From the NCBI RefSeq assembly GCF_003031405.1, contig NZ_CP020469.1, forward strand, positions 2,666,001 through 2,730,000: DNA of 64,000 nt, given 5' to 3'. The notes beneath the pieces are model-generated. The model ran no database searches. It was given only the letters and a program-made list of their open reading frames with translations, and had not been told where the DNA came from. The position numbers were made by a program, and so were the translations under genes. Shown here one piece after another: positions 55,148-64,000 of the stretch. Numbering within the stretch: position 1 is the first letter of the stretch; each line of letters opens with the position of its first letter. The DNA comes from Halomonas sp. 'Soap Lake #6' (GTDB lineage: Bacteria; Pseudomonadota; Gammaproteobacteria; Pseudomonadales; Halomonadaceae).

Positions 55148-57037
55148 CTATCGTTTGGTCATCGCAAGCAATTGCATGAATTTTTGCCTCTCTTCAACAG
55201 ACAGTTTCTCACCAGACTCCTGCTTTTTGACCAATGCTGAAAACTGTTGCATCAATGTTTCCAGCTCCTTTTGCGGCGTGAGCTGTGCTCGCTTGTTTTG
55301 CAGATAATCCACTAAACTAACGAGTTCTCCTTCCCTTGCACTTTTTGGCAATGGCAATTCACGCTTTGCAAGCGTTGCTAGCACCTGCCCTTCGTGACTT
55401 CCCTGAAAGTGTGCTAACACCACCTGCGGACTGCGATAGCGACCAGCACGCAGTAGCGCAATCAAATCTCGACATAGCGGCGTCTCTTCACTATCAGGCA
55501 GCCAATCCAGCGTGTCCGGTAATACAGACACGAGCTTTGGTTCGTGCAGTAGTAACTGCACAATACGCTCCACCGTGGAGAGCACCTGTGCAGCACCTTT
55601 GCGGCGAGGGTGATCACCGGAGCGCCTAGTAGGAGGGCGCTCAGTGGAAGCCCGCGTCTCATATATGGGCTCATCAAGCGAGGCCTCTACCGGCTCCCAA
55701 TGCAATGAGTCTTTTTGCGCAGCACTGACAGCCCGCTTCTCAAGCAACCCTTTTAATTGCTCCTGAGCTAAACCGCTGCGCTTCGCCAACGCCTCCAGCA
55801 GTAGTGATTTGAGCATGCCTTCAGGCATTTTGTTCAACGCCTCAAGCACTTGGCTGGCAAATCGCTCGCGCCCTTCCACCGTATTGAGATCACGCCCCTG
55901 GGAAGCCTGCTCGAACAGAAACTCCGAGAGCGGCATCGCGCAGGTGACGCGATCCTGAAACGCCTCGCTTCCCTCACGACGCACCAGCGTATCTGGGTCA
56001 TCACCTTCAGGTAGAAACAAGAAGCGCGCTTCGCGGCCATCGATCATTAGCGGCAGTGCAGTCTCAAGAGCGCGACTTGCGGCTTGGCGTCCCGCTCGAT
56101 CTCCATCAAAGCAGAACACTACACGGCTCACTAACCGAAACAGGCGACTAAGGTGATCTTCAGTGGTCGCGGTACCCAGCGTCGCCACAGCATTGTGGAT
56201 ACCATATTGAGCCAGGGCAACCACATCCATATAGCCTTCAACGATCACCAGCTGTTCTAACTTGCTGGAGGCTTGGCGCGCTTCATACAAACCATATAGC
56301 TCGCGCCCCTTATGAAATACAGGAGTTTCCGGCGAATTGAGATATTTCGGCTGCTCATCACCCATCACCCGTCCACCAAAAGCGATGGTCCGGCCACGCA
56401 AGTCACGGATAGGGAACATGACACGATCACGAAAGCGATCATAGGTGCGCCCAGTATCCTCACGATGAATCAACAGGCCATACTCCACCTGCACTGGTTC
56501 ACCGATACCTTTAGCACTCAAGTGCTGCTTTAGGGCTTCCCACCCCCCAGGCGCATAGCCAATACCATAGGTACTTACCACTTCGGACGAGAGCCCTCGA
56601 TCCACCAGATAGCGTTGGGCGTTCTGCCCCTCCTGCATTTTCAACCGCTCGCGATAAAAGCTGGCGGCCACTTCTAGCAGGTTAACGCCCTCTTTACGCT
56701 TTTTTTCACGCTCTTGAGCACGCGGGTCATCAGCCCCTTCTCTTGGCACTTCTAGACCTAAGCGCCCAGCCAACTGCTCAACCGCCTCGGGAAACGGCAG
56801 CTTGTCATACTCCATCAAAAAACGCAGTGCGTTGCCGTGAGCACCACACCCAAAGCAGTGGTAGAACTGCTTGTCAGCGCTAACAGTAAACGACGGCGTT
56901 TTTTCTTGATGAAAAGGGCACAGGCCAGAGTAGTTGCGGCCCGCTTTTTTAAGCTGCACGCGCTCGCCAACCAGCTCAACCACGTCAACGCGGCTCAGCA
57001 AGTCGTCAATAAAACGCTGTGGAATTTGGCCTGCCAT
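55148..57037 (-). CDS. dnaG: DNA primase DnaG
   Basis: 629 residues. The N-terminal zinc finger is CPFHQEKTPSFTVSADKQFYHCFGCG (Cys40/His43/Cys/Cys), the TOPRIM core contains VIVEGYMDVVAL and FCFDGDRAGRQA, and the C-terminal helicase-binding domain is helical and ends EERQKFMQLLAMTKR. It makes RNA primers for replication. It lies between rpsU and rpoD; the gap to rpsU contains a terminator-like hairpin. Confidence 0.96.
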   Translation of the reverse strand: MAGQIPQRFIDDLLSRVDVVELVGERVQLKKAGRNYSGLCPFHQEKTPSFTVSADKQFYHCFGCGAHGNALRFLMEYDKLPFPEAVEQLAGRLGLEVPREGADDPRAQEREKKRKEGVNLLEVAASFYRERLKMQEGQNAQRYLVDRGLSSEVVSTYGIGYAPGGWEALKQHLSAKGIGEPVQVEYGLLIHREDTGRTYDRFRDRVMFPIRDLRGRTIAFGGRVMGDEQPKYLNSPETPVFHKGRELYGLYEARQASSKLEQLVIVEGYMDVVALAQYGIHNAVATLGTATTEDHLSRLFRLVSRVVFCFDGDRAGRQAASRALETALPLMIDGREARFLFLPEGDDPDTLVRREGSEAFQDRVTCAMPLSEFLFEQASQGRDLNTVEGRERFASQVLEALNKMPEGMLKSLLLEALAKRSGLAQEQLKGLLEKRAVSAAQKDSLHWEPVEASLDEPIYETRASTERPPTRRSGDHPRRKGAAQVLSTVERIVQLLLHEPKLVSVLPDTLDWLPDSEETPLCRDLIALLRAGRYRSPQVVLAHFQGSHEGQVLATLAKRELPLPKSAREGELVSLVDYLQNKRAQLTPQKELETLMQQFSALVKKQESGEKLSVEERQKFMQLLAMTKR

Positions 57038-57121
57038 GGGCTGCGGGCATCCTCGCGCGAAGCGCTTGCAGGCGTGTTTAATGTCATTAGGCGGCGTGCC
57101 TGATCACCTTAAACGACGCAA

Positions 57122-57163
57122 CAAAAACAATTCAGCAAAAACAATGCAGAAAAAACAATGCAA
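57122..57163. repeat. 14-bp tandem repeat, three copies
   Basis: CAAAAACAATTCAG, CAAAAACAATGCAG and AAAAAACAATGCAA run in succession in the rpsU-dnaG gap, just before dnaG on the minus strand. Confidence 0.8.
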
Positions 57164-57182
57164 CAACTTAGCACATAAAACG

Positions 57183-57211
57183 AAAAACAAACGGCCACCT
57201 AGTGGCGGCCG
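57183..57211 (-). terminator. Attenuator-like hairpin between rpsU and dnaG
   Basis: On the minus strand CGGCCGCCAC and GGTGGCCG form a stem with a one-base bulge and a two-base TA gap, followed by TTTGTTTTTCG. A partial terminator at this point is well known in the E. coli macromolecular synthesis operon, where it keeps dnaG expression low relative to rpsU. Confidence 0.75.
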
Positions 57212-57267
57212 CTTGGCATCCCTCTTGAGATAACCAGCTAACAACGCTGGCTACCCCCAGGTACGGA

Positions 57268-57483
57268 TCAATAGAGCCGTTCGAAACGCTTACGCTCACG
57301 CTGTAACTTCTTAGCATGACGTTTTACGGCAGCTGCCGCTTTGCGCTTACGCTCAGCAGTCGGCTTCTCGTAGTGCTCGCGACGACGTACTTCAGAGAGA
57401 ACGCCAGCTTTTTCGCAAGAACGCTTGAAGCGACGCAGGGCGACGTCAAACGGCTCGTTATCACGTACTTTTACAGAAGGCAT
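57268..57483 (-). CDS. rpsU: 30S ribosomal protein S21
   Basis: 71 residues from ATG 57483 ([27 protein letters not shown]), with TAAGGAG-like sequence ahead. The product is the usual length and highly basic ([16 protein letters not shown]). The frame is open further upstream but not coding. It is first gene of rpsU-dnaG-rpoD and divergent from tsaD, the classical arrangement. Confidence 0.96.
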   Translation of the reverse strand: MPSVKVRDNEPFDVALRRFKRSCEKAGVLSEVRRREHYEKPTAERKRKAAAAVKRHAKKLQRERKRFERLY

Positions 57484-57697
57484 TAAGCACTCACCTACCT
57501 TAAGGAGTCTTGAGTTCGGATAGTACGCACACTGCCTATGCATGAACTGCGGACACAGTGTACGACCCAGTTTTACAGCGCACAGTAGTCTAGTCGTGGT
57601 TGACGATCTTTGCAAATGCTAGACTAGGTCGTTTAGCGATTACTGACGCCTTTCTGACGATTTTCCACTCCGACTATTTCCAACGGGTTCTATTGTT

Positions 57698-58747
57698 ATG
57701 CGCGTATTGGGCATTGAAACGTCTTGCGACGAAACTGGCGTCGCGATCTATGACGCCACGCAAACTGGCGGCAGCGGCCTGTTGGCCGATGCGCTCTACA
57801 GCCAAATTGCCATGCATGCGGAATACGGCGGAGTGGTGCCCGAACTTGCATCAAGGGACCACACCCGCAAGCTGCTACCGTTAATTGACCAAGTGTTGCA
57901 GGAGGCCCAGCTCACCCGGCGAGACCTGGATGGCATTGCTTATACTGCGGGCCCAGGCCTAGTGGGTGCCCTGATGGTAGGTGCCAGCACTGCCCATGGG
58001 ATGGCACGGGCTTTAAACATTCCCGTGCTTGGCGTTCACCATATGGAAGGCCACCTACTGGCCCCAATGCTTGAGGATGACGCACCAGACTTTCCGTTTG
58101 TAGCACTGTTGGTCTCTGGCGGGCACACGCAACTTGTGGAGGTAAAAGGCTTGGGCCGCTACCAGCTACTAGGCGAATCAGTCGACGACGCCGCCGGAGA
58201 AGCGTTCGATAAGGCCGCTAAAATGCTGGGTCTTGCCTACCCTGGCGGTCCACTCATTGCCAAACTTGCCGAGCAGGGCGACCCCAAGCGGTTTCGCTTT
58301 CCGCGCCCCATGACAGACCGTCCCGGCCTGGATTTCAGCTTTTCAGGTTTAAAAACCCACACCCTCACCGCTATTCGTCAGCTAGATGCAGCAGGCAAGC
58401 TGGATAGTCAGGCACGCGCCGATATCGCCCGAGCATTTGAAGAAGCCGTAGTGGACACACTGGTCATCAAATGCCGCCGCGCGCTGGACCAAACAGGGTT
58501 GAAGCGCATTGTAATGGCAGGTGGTGTTAGCGCTAACACACGGCTGCGTGAACGGTTAGCGCTCGAGACCGAAAAACGCAATGCCCGCGCTTACTATCCG
58601 CGCGGTCGTTTTTGTACCGATAACGGCGCCATGATTGCCTATGTTGGCGCTCAGCGCCTAGCCGCAGGCGAGCGAGATGAGGACGGTATCATGAAGGCGA
58701 CACCCCGCTGGCCACTAGACACTTTATTACCGCCTTCTGCCCGCTAG
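57698..58747 (+). CDS. tsaD: tRNA threonylcarbamoyladenosine synthase subunit TsaD
   Basis: 349 residues. The ASKHA-fold motifs are visible: [28 protein letters not shown], the metal-binding [11 protein letters not shown] and the ATP-binding [16 protein letters not shown], with [12 protein letters not shown] near the end. With TsaB and TsaE it transfers threonylcarbamoyl to A37 of ANN-reading tRNAs. It is divergent from rpsU, as in most gammaproteobacteria. Confidence 0.96.
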   Translation: MRVLGIETSCDETGVAIYDATQTGGSGLLADALYSQIAMHAEYGGVVPELASRDHTRKLLPLIDQVLQEAQLTRRDLDGIAYTAGPGLVGALMVGASTAHGMARALNIPVLGVHHMEGHLLAPMLEDDAPDFPFVALLVSGGHTQLVEVKGLGRYQLLGESVDDAAGEAFDKAAKMLGLAYPGGPLIAKLAEQGDPKRFRFPRPMTDRPGLDFSFSGLKTHTLTAIRQLDAAGKLDSQARADIARAFEEAVVDTLVIKCRRALDQTGLKRIVMAGGVSANTRLRERLALETEKRNARAYYPRGRFCTDNGAMIAYVGAQRLAAGERDEDGIMKATPRWPLDTLLPPSAR

Positions 58748-58749
58748 CC

Positions 58750-59313
58750 TCAAAGGTTAGGCTCCTCACCCCGACGTAAACGGCGAATATTTAACCAGTG
58801 GCGGGCCAGCACCAGTATGCTAAGCCCGCCAACCACACCAACATAAGCGGGCGCCAGCCAAAAGCACACCAAAGGCGCAGTTAATGCGCTGATCAGCGAT
58901 GCGGCAGCCGCCGTGCGCAACCGCCATGCCAATAGCGCCCAACAAACCGCGCTTAGCAGGGCCACACTGGGCACCAACACTAGCAGCACACCAAAAGCGC
59001 TAGCCACGGCTTTCCCCCCGCGAAATCCATGCCATAACGGGTAACTGTGGCCTAGCAGTACCGCCAAACCCACCGCTCCCTGTAACCAAATAGGCAACGC
59101 CAGCAGCTTAGCCGCCAGCACTACTGGCATTGCTTTGAGTGCATCTAATAGCAGAGTAGCCGCTGCTAATCGCGGCCCGTAAAGGCGCAGCACGTTCGAA
59201 AACCCTGGGTTACATGAGCCGTGATACCTCGGGTCTGCTACCCCCGCCAAGCGACACACACTTAGCGCCGCCAGCCAACTCCCACTCAGGTAACCCAGCA
59301 CTATTAACATCAT
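58750..59313 (-). CDS. plsY: Glycerol-3-phosphate acyltransferase PlsY
   Basis: 187 residues with about five membrane helices. PlsY motif 2 is intact (GHSYPLWHGFRGGKAVA) and motif 1 reads GSCNPGFSNVLRLYG instead of the usual GSGNPGATNVLR: Cys for Gly and Phe-Ser for Ala-Thr. It acylates glycerol-3-phosphate from acyl-phosphate at the inner membrane. It is convergent with tsaD (2 bases) and divergent from folB, as in related genomes. Confidence 0.9.
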   Translation of the reverse strand: MMLIVLGYLSGSWLAALSVCRLAGVADPRYHGSCNPGFSNVLRLYGPRLAAATLLLDALKAMPVVLAAKLLALPIWLQGAVGLAVLLGHSYPLWHGFRGGKAVASAFGVLLVLVPSVALLSAVCWALLAWRLRTAAAASLISALTAPLVCFWLAPAYVGVVGGLSILVLARHWLNIRRLRRGEEPNL

Positions 59314-59371
59314 GGCCTGCTCACTTTATTGCTGGTGGCGCTAACTCTGGCATCACTCACCCTGTTAGAGT

Positions 59372-59413
59372 TAGCTCTGATGAAATAGCTCTGATGAAAT
59401 AGCTTTGATAAAA
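59372..59413. repeat. 14-bp tandem repeat, three copies
   Basis: TAGCTCTGATGAAA occurs twice, followed by TAGCTTTGATAAAA, in the gap between plsY and folB, where their divergent promoters should lie. Confidence 0.85.
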
Positions 59414-59502
59414 CAGCCCTCATCACTCAATCCAACGCCTTACTGTCGTTTAGCGTCATCCTCCAGTACAATCGCCCGCTTGTTGCCGCTAGAGGAAGGC
59501 TC

Positions 59503-59883
59503 ATGGATCGCATTTTGATCGAAGCATTAGCAGTAGACACCGTGATCGGGGTGTACGACTGGGAGCGCACTATTGTTCAATCGCTGCGTTTGGACTTATC
59601 ACTCGCAACGGATATACGCCCTGCGGCGGCGGCCGATGATTTACGTCTAACGCTTGATTATGCCGCTATTTGCCAGCGAATCCAGCAATTCGCCGATGAG
59701 CATCAGTTTGCCCTAGTAGAAACATTTGCCGAACGCCTCGCCGAATGTTTACGCCATGAATTCTCGATTAGCTGGTTGCGACTTACCGTGCGTAAACCAG
59801 GTGCCGTTCCTCAAGCGGCAAGTGTTGGGCTTGAAATTACCCGAGGCACACTCCCGGGGGCCATCGAGGCAATGCATTCATGA
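59503..59883 (+). CDS. folB: Dihydroneopterin aldolase FolB
   Basis: 126 residues: the T-fold segment LAVDTVIGVYDWERTIVQSLRLDLSL with the conserved GVYDWER, then LRLTLDYAAICQRI and LVETFAERLAECL with the catalytic Glu. It converts dihydroneopterin to 6-hydroxymethyl-dihydropterin in folate synthesis. It overlaps folK by four bases (ATGA, 59880-59883), so the next pathway step is coupled. Confidence 0.94.
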   Translation: MDRILIEALAVDTVIGVYDWERTIVQSLRLDLSLATDIRPAAAADDLRLTLDYAAICQRIQQFADEHQFALVETFAERLAECLRHEFSISWLRLTVRKPGAVPQAASVGLEITRGTLPGAIEAMHS

Positions 59884-60425
59884 ACTTGGTGACTGTCAGT
59901 TTAGGCAGCAATATCGATCCCGACACCCATATTCGCTTGTGTCTGGATGCGCTGGAAGATACGTTTGGTAACCTACAAATATCACGCATCTTTGAAAGCG
60001 AGCCGGTTGGCTTTAAAGACAGTCGCAATTTCTACAACCTAGTGGTGGCATTTCATAGCAACTGGTCGGTAAGTGAGCTACAGGCGTGGTCTAAACGGCT
60101 TGAAATCGCTCATGGCCGTACCCCTGAGATGGTTAAATGCAGCCCACGCGCACTGGATATTGACTTACTCACCGTCGGCAACGTCTGCGGCACCATTGAT
60201 GGCGTCACGCTTCCGCGCGCCGAAATCACCCGCAACGCCTTTGTGCTACAGCCGCTGGCAGAACTGCTGCCAAACGAGTGCCACCCCTATTGCCTAACCC
60301 CATATGCCACCCTGTGGCAGAACTTTCACTTAGGGGATCAGCGCTTATGGGCGGTGGATTTCTACTGGCGGCAGCGCTGGGTCTCCCAAGCGGACCTGCA
60401 GCCACGGGCTGCCCAAGCAAGATAG
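59880..60425 (+). CDS. folK: 6-hydroxymethyl-7,8-dihydropterin pyrophosphokinase FolK
   Basis: 181 residues. The N-terminal VTVSLGSNIDPDTHI and FESEPVGFKDSRNFYNLVVAF match HPPK. The usual RWGPRTLDLDIL motif appears as CSPRALDIDLLTVGN, and the loop ahead of it is shorter than in E. coli FolK. The metal-binding Asp pair (DIDL) is kept. It transfers pyrophosphate to the product of FolB. It is convergent with cca. Confidence 0.9.
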   Translation: MNLVTVSLGSNIDPDTHIRLCLDALEDTFGNLQISRIFESEPVGFKDSRNFYNLVVAFHSNWSVSELQAWSKRLEIAHGRTPEMVKCSPRALDIDLLTVGNVCGTIDGVTLPRAEITRNAFVLQPLAELLPNECHPYCLTPYATLWQNFHLGDQRLWAVDFYWRQRWVSQADLQPRAAQAR

Positions 60426-60440
60426 CATGTGATTAAACGG

Positions 60441-61556
60441 TTAGATTAGCGCATGGGCGACCGCTAGTTGGCGCCGTGCGCGTAGCGCCTCACCCAGCGC
60501 ACCGCCACGTAACCCCTCACTTACAAGTGCCTGAGGGTCAACCGCCCTAGCTGCCTGCCAAGCTTTAAGCAGCAGCACCTCGTCTGTACTATTTATGTGG
60601 CGGATCAGCTGTAGCTGAGCCTCGACTTGCTTGGGCTTTCGCCACCCATCTAAACGCTCCAACCAATGCAGCACACGCTCGTCAGTAAGCGGGGCAGCTA
60701 CCAGACCCAGGCTCAGCGCCACATGACAGGCAAGCTGGGCCACTGCATTAGGTAGCCGCAGCCGTCTGGCAAGCACATCGCGCTGCGTGCTATCCAGCAC
60801 GGATACCAGCAACGCATAGCGCCAGTGAGCCAAGGGCAAGTTTGACTGCTCTGGCACCTGCTTCAGTCGTGTTAAACCTGCTGATAAATGCTCGTTTAGC
60901 TCTGGCCACCAAACGCTCAATGCTCCACAGCGTTGCAGCGTAGTGAAGTAGATTTCAGGGTTTGGCTCAGCCAGTGCTTTTTCGGTTTCGACCCACACAC
61001 GTTCCGCCGCCAGGTGCTCAAGCTCTCCGCTGTGACTTACCTGCTGCATGAGATCAAGGGTTTCAGCAGCGATGGTGAATCCTAAGTTGGCATAGCGGGC
61101 CAAAAAGCGTGCGGTACGCAACACCCGTAAGGGATCCTCACTAAACGCTGGAGAAACATGGCGTAACAGACGATTTTGGATATCTTGCTGACCATTGAAT
61201 GGGTCAGTTAGCTGTCCATCGGCGCGCTGAGCAATAGCATTAATGGTTAAATCCCGCCGCAGCAAATCCTCTTCCAAGGTAACATCTGGGCTAGCATGCA
61301 CCTCGAAACCGCCATAACCATGGCCCGATTTTCGCTCAGTACGGGCTAGCGCATACTCTTCCGCTGTTTCGGGATGCAGGAATACTGGAAAATCTCGACC
61401 CACTGGCTTAAAACCCCGCTTGCGCATCGCGTCAGGTGTCGCACCAACCACCACCCAGTCGTTATCGTAAACAGGCCAACCCAGCAGCTCATCGCGCACA
61501 GCCCCACCTACGCGATAAACCTCAAGCCCTTTTATGCGAGGGTCTTCCTTGAACAC
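60441..61556 (-). CDS. cca: CCA tRNA nucleotidyltransferase
   Basis: 371 residues from GTG 61556, which starts one base after the apaH stop and has AGAGG ahead; an in-frame ATG at 61601 would run into apaH. Motifs of class II CCA enzymes: [13 protein letters not shown], the metal-binding [18 protein letters not shown], and [11 protein letters not shown]. It adds or repairs the 3' CCA of tRNAs. No HD phosphohydrolase domain is seen at the C terminus, and the protein is shorter than E. coli Cca (412). Confidence 0.92.
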   Translation of the reverse strand: MFKEDPRIKGLEVYRVGGAVRDELLGWPVYDNDWVVVGATPDAMRKRGFKPVGRDFPVFLHPETAEEYALARTERKSGHGYGGFEVHASPDVTLEEDLLRRDLTINAIAQRADGQLTDPFNGQQDIQNRLLRHVSPAFSEDPLRVLRTARFLARYANLGFTIAAETLDLMQQVSHSGELEHLAAERVWVETEKALAEPNPEIYFTTLQRCGALSVWWPELNEHLSAGLTRLKQVPEQSNLPLAHWRYALLVSVLDSTQRDVLARRLRLPNAVAQLACHVALSLGLVAAPLTDERVLHWLERLDGWRKPKQVEAQLQLIRHINSTDEVLLLKAWQAARAVDPQALVSEGLRGGALGEALRARRQLAVAHALI

Positions 61557-61557
61557 G

Positions 61558-62376
61558 TCAATAACCTCTAACTTGCTGACTAGGCACGCTAATGCGTTCA
61601 CTCGTATCCAGGTTAAGCGCCGTCAGCGAACCGCCCCAGACGCAGCCAGTGTCAATAGCGTTAACATTCACTTTTGCCCCAACCGTTTGTCCTTCCAACG
61701 CTGCCCAGTGCCCAAATAGTAGCTGCACCGCGTCGCTTCGTGGGTACTGAAACCAGGGATAAAAGCCTTCCGGGGCACTATCTAGCCCCTCTTTTGCGGC
61801 AAAATCTAACCGCCCCTGATCATCAATAAAGCGCATCCGCGTTAGTACATTAACAATACAGCGTAATCGGTCGACGCCTTCTAATTGATTATCGAATCGA
61901 TCAGGCTGGTTGCCAAACAGCTGGGTTAAGAAGGCTCCCGAGCGTTCGCTCATTAGTACCTCCTGAACTTCTTGGCTAAGCGATAGCGTCTGCTGGACGC
62001 TCCAGGTTGGCAGCACACCAGCATGGGTCATCAGCGTGTTGCCTTCATTAATCGCCAGGGGCTGGCTTTGCAACCAGTCCAGCAGCGCTTCGCGATCTGG
62101 CGCGGAGAGAATATCACTAAGGGTATCGTGCTTTTTTAGCTTCCCCCCTCCGCGAGCCACCACTAGCAGGTGGAAATCGTGGTTGCCCAGCACGCAGCGT
62201 ACCGCACTGCCCAACGCCTTAACTTCTCGCAGACAGGCCAATGAGCCAGGCCCACGGTTAATCAAATCCCCCACCAACCAAAGCGTATCGTTTATGGGAT
62301 TAAAGTTAAGCTGCTCAAGCAGACTGACGAACTCGGCATGACAACCGTGCAGGTCGCCAATGACGTAAGTGCTCAT
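61558..62376 (-). CDS. apaH: Bis(5'-nucleosyl)-tetraphosphatase (symmetrical) ApaH
   Basis: 272 residues of the metallophosphatase fold: [38 protein letters not shown] and [11 protein letters not shown]. It splits Ap4A into two ADP and also removes Np4 caps from mRNA in E. coli. It sits between apaG and cca, 25 bases after apaG, in the usual pdxA-rsmA-apaG-apaH operon. Confidence 0.95.
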   Translation of the reverse strand: MSTYVIGDLHGCHAEFVSLLEQLNFNPINDTLWLVGDLINRGPGSLACLREVKALGSAVRCVLGNHDFHLLVVARGGGKLKKHDTLSDILSAPDREALLDWLQSQPLAINEGNTLMTHAGVLPTWSVQQTLSLSQEVQEVLMSERSGAFLTQLFGNQPDRFDNQLEGVDRLRCIVNVLTRMRFIDDQGRLDFAAKEGLDSAPEGFYPWFQYPRSDAVQLLFGHWAALEGQTVGAKVNVNAIDTGCVWGGSLTALNLDTSERISVPSQQVRGY

Positions 62377-62401
62377 GGGCTACACCCTTAGGAAAAAGTC
62401 A

Positions 62402-62779
62402 TCAATGAAGCTGGCGTGGCACTGCTAGCCGAAAAGGTACAATAGGCACATCGAAGACACGCTGGGTATAGGTATTAAGCAGCGTGTAAGCACCTTCCAT
62501 CACTCCAACAGGCGTCTGTAAGATAGCCCGGCTGGTGTAACGAAAGCGCTGCCCTGGACCAATCAGTGGCTGCTGCCCCACTACCCCTTTGCCACGCACT
62601 TCCTGACTATCGCCACCACCCTGGGTGATTTTCCAGTAACGCGCCATTAGCTGCACACTATGAGGGCTTTGGTTATGCACCGTGACGGTATAGCTAAAGA
62701 CATAGCGCGCCTCAGCATCATTTGATTCGGAGGCGCAGTACTCTGGTATTACACTGACCTCGATAGCTAGCCCGCTCAC
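62402..62779 (-). CDS. apaG: ApaG (DUF525) protein
   Basis: 125 residues with the ApaG fibronectin-like fold (YVFSYTVTVHNQSPHSVQLMARYWKIT, GPGQRFRYTSRAIL and VGVMEGAYTLL). The function is not firmly known. The start overlaps the rsmA stop by four bases (62776-62779), so both are coupled. Confidence 0.94.
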   Translation of the reverse strand: MSGLAIEVSVIPEYCASESNDAEARYVFSYTVTVHNQSPHSVQLMARYWKITQGGGDSQEVRGKGVVGQQPLIGPGQRFRYTSRAILQTPVGVMEGAYTLLNTYTQRVFDVPIVPFRLAVPRQLH

Positions 62780-63606
62780 CCCTTATCGCTCCCCGTGCTG
62801 GCTTGGGCCTCGTCGGCAGCGACTCGATTAGCAATGGTCACGTATTCCTCAACACTTAATGTTTGCGGGCGACGAACAGGGTCAATCCCCAGTGCTTCCA
62901 GGGTCTCGACGCTCACTCGGCCTTTAAGGTTATTACGCAGCGTTTTTCGCCGCTGACCAAAGGCTAATTTGACCAGTTCAAACAGTAGCGCTGGGTCATC
63001 AGCGGTATGGGGCAAACTGTCGTGAGGCGTCAACCGAACGATGGCAGAATCAACTTTCGGCCGCGGCACAAACGCTTCCGGTGGCACAATAAATAGCTGG
63101 TCCACATGGCAGTAGTACTGGGCCATCACCGACAGACGCCCCCAGTCGGTACTGCCAGGTTCGGCAGCCAAACGCTCAACCACCTCTTTTTGCAGCATAA
63201 AGTGCATATCGGCAATGGCATTGCCCATCGTCAGCAAATGCACAATTAATGGCGTGGAGATGTTGTAAGGCAGGTTACCAACCACACGCAGTGCCGGGCC
63301 ATCTCCTTTCAGCGCGGCAAAATCAAACTTCAGCGCGTCGCCTTCATGGATCACAAACTCGGGGTAGTTGAAAAACTGTACACGCAGGCCAGGAATCAGG
63401 TCACGGTCTAACTCAATTACCTCCAGCTTACCTGTCGCCTCTAACAGTGGGGCGGTAAGCGCTCCTTGACCAGGGCCAATTTCGACAAGACGATCACCAT
63501 CGCGCGGCCCAATAGAGCGGACAATACGCGAGATAATACCGAGGTCGCGCAAAAAGTTCTGGCCGAAACGTTTACGAGCGCGGTGCTGCTGGGGCACTTG
63601 AGACAT
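62776..63606 (-). CDS. rsmA: 16S rRNA dimethyladenosine methyltransferase RsmA (KsgA)
   Basis: 276 residues. RKRFGQNFLRD, the SAM site EIGPGQGALTAPLL and the catalytic NLPYNISTPL are typical. It dimethylates two adjacent adenines in the 3' end of 16S rRNA. It is encoded between pdxA and apaG. Confidence 0.96.
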   Translation of the reverse strand: MSQVPQQHRARKRFGQNFLRDLGIISRIVRSIGPRDGDRLVEIGPGQGALTAPLLEATGKLEVIELDRDLIPGLRVQFFNYPEFVIHEGDALKFDFAALKGDGPALRVVGNLPYNISTPLIVHLLTMGNAIADMHFMLQKEVVERLAAEPGSTDWGRLSVMAQYYCHVDQLFIVPPEAFVPRPKVDSAIVRLTPHDSLPHTADDPALLFELVKLAFGQRRKTLRNNLKGRVSVETLEALGIDPVRRPQTLSVEEYVTIANRVAADEAQASTGSDKG

Positions 63607-63693
63607 CTAACAGTGATCCTTGGGAGAATAATTCGTGAAGTTTACTGTAAATGAGCTGAACGCATGAGCTTAGGTATGCATTGACTGTATTAA

Positions 63694-64000
63694 CTAATTG
63701 CCTGAATGAATAGATTGCGCCCGCTGATCAGCCAGGCGGCACGCTAAGTTCAGTGCAACGACGAGGCTACTGGGGTCGGCAACACCACGCCCGGCAAGAT
63801 CGAGCGCAGTGCCATGATCAACCGAAGTACGCACCAGAGGCAAACCAAGGGTAATGTTGGCTGCCTGCCCAAAGCCTGCATATTTTAGCACTGCAAGCCC
63901 TTGGTCATGATACATCGCCAATACCGCATCAACGCCTGCCAAATGCCGTGGCGTGAATAGCGTATCGGCGGGTAGAGGACCTTGTATGGCCAAGCCCTCA
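63694..64000 (-). CDS. pdxA: 4-hydroxythreonine-4-phosphate dehydrogenase PdxA, C-terminal part
   Basis: About the last 100 residues are in the window; the gene runs off the right edge. The metal-binding [12 protein letters not shown] and the conserved [18 protein letters not shown] identify PdxA, which works in vitamin B6 synthesis. It is followed by rsmA after a 90-base gap, the canonical gammaproteobacterial order. Confidence 0.94.
   Translation of the reverse strand, partial: EGLAIQGPLPADTLFTPRHLAGVDAVLAMYHDQGLAVLKYAGFGQAANITLGLPLVRTSVDHGTALDLAGRGVADPSSLVVALNLACRLADQRAQSIHSGN

Overview
The window looks like the chromosome of a moderately halophilic gammaproteobacterium of the Halomonas/Vreelandella type. 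This rests on gene order and content: pdxA-rsmA-apaG-apaH-cca, folB-folK, plsY/tsaD and the rpsU-dnaG-rpoD operon at the right, a BCCT compatible-solute transporter, and gammaproteobacterial protein sequences throughout. No marker gene was searched, so the genus is an inference.

The left third is accessory. Positions 1-2.3 kb carry the right part of a Mu-like prophage: an alpha/beta hydrolase with an inserted beta-rich domain, a Com-like zinc-finger protein, and an overlapping Dam-type adenine methylase. An untranslated stretch with repeated TGCCAAA motifs follows and may be the prophage end. Positions 2.9-4.65 kb hold a RelE/HigB-HigA-type toxin-antitoxin pair, an orphan AbiEi-like (DUF6088) gene, and a decayed second copy of the pair in which the toxin is broken but the antitoxin stays open. 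Positions 4.8-9.67 kb are a complete, AT-rich amidase operon amiE-amiB-amiC-amiR-amiS. It has a clear sigma-70 promoter, a structured leader and a leader terminator, so AmiR/AmiC-controlled antitermination is expected.

Positions 9.87-19.18 kb, all on the minus strand, form a five-gene DNA-processing cluster. In transcription order it is an MmeI-like adenine methyltransferase, a PD-(D/E)XK nuclease, an SF2 helicase, a GIY-YIG nuclease and a UvrD-like helicase with an N-terminal winged-helix-like region. It looks like a restriction-modification-type defence system that I cannot match to a named one, and it is the best novelty candidate here. It lies next to a tRNA-Ile2(CAT) gene. Beside that gene is a 25-bp copy of the anticodon arm in which only the 7-nt loop is inverted.

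From 19.7 kb on the sequence is host-like. Positions 20.3-30.9 kb are an iron/siderophore uptake locus: ABC exporter, FecE/FecCD/FecB-type importer and two TonB-dependent receptors with Fur-box-like sites. Next come a LysR regulator, an AEC transporter, a PQQ-type sugar dehydrogenase, an NtrB/NtrC-like two-component pair, two acidic lipoproteins, a BCCT transporter, an exonuclease/DUF294 pair, a DUF4168 protein and an EamA transporter. After these lie mtgA, the glutathione-dependent formaldehyde detoxification genes with a LysR regulator, sdaA, an AbgT transporter and the housekeeping block rpoD-dnaG-rpsU / tsaD / plsY / folB-folK / cca-apaH-apaG-rsmA-pdxA, with pdxA cut by the window edge. 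Many intergenic gaps in this host part contain short perfect tandem repeats of 14-17 bp with unrelated units.
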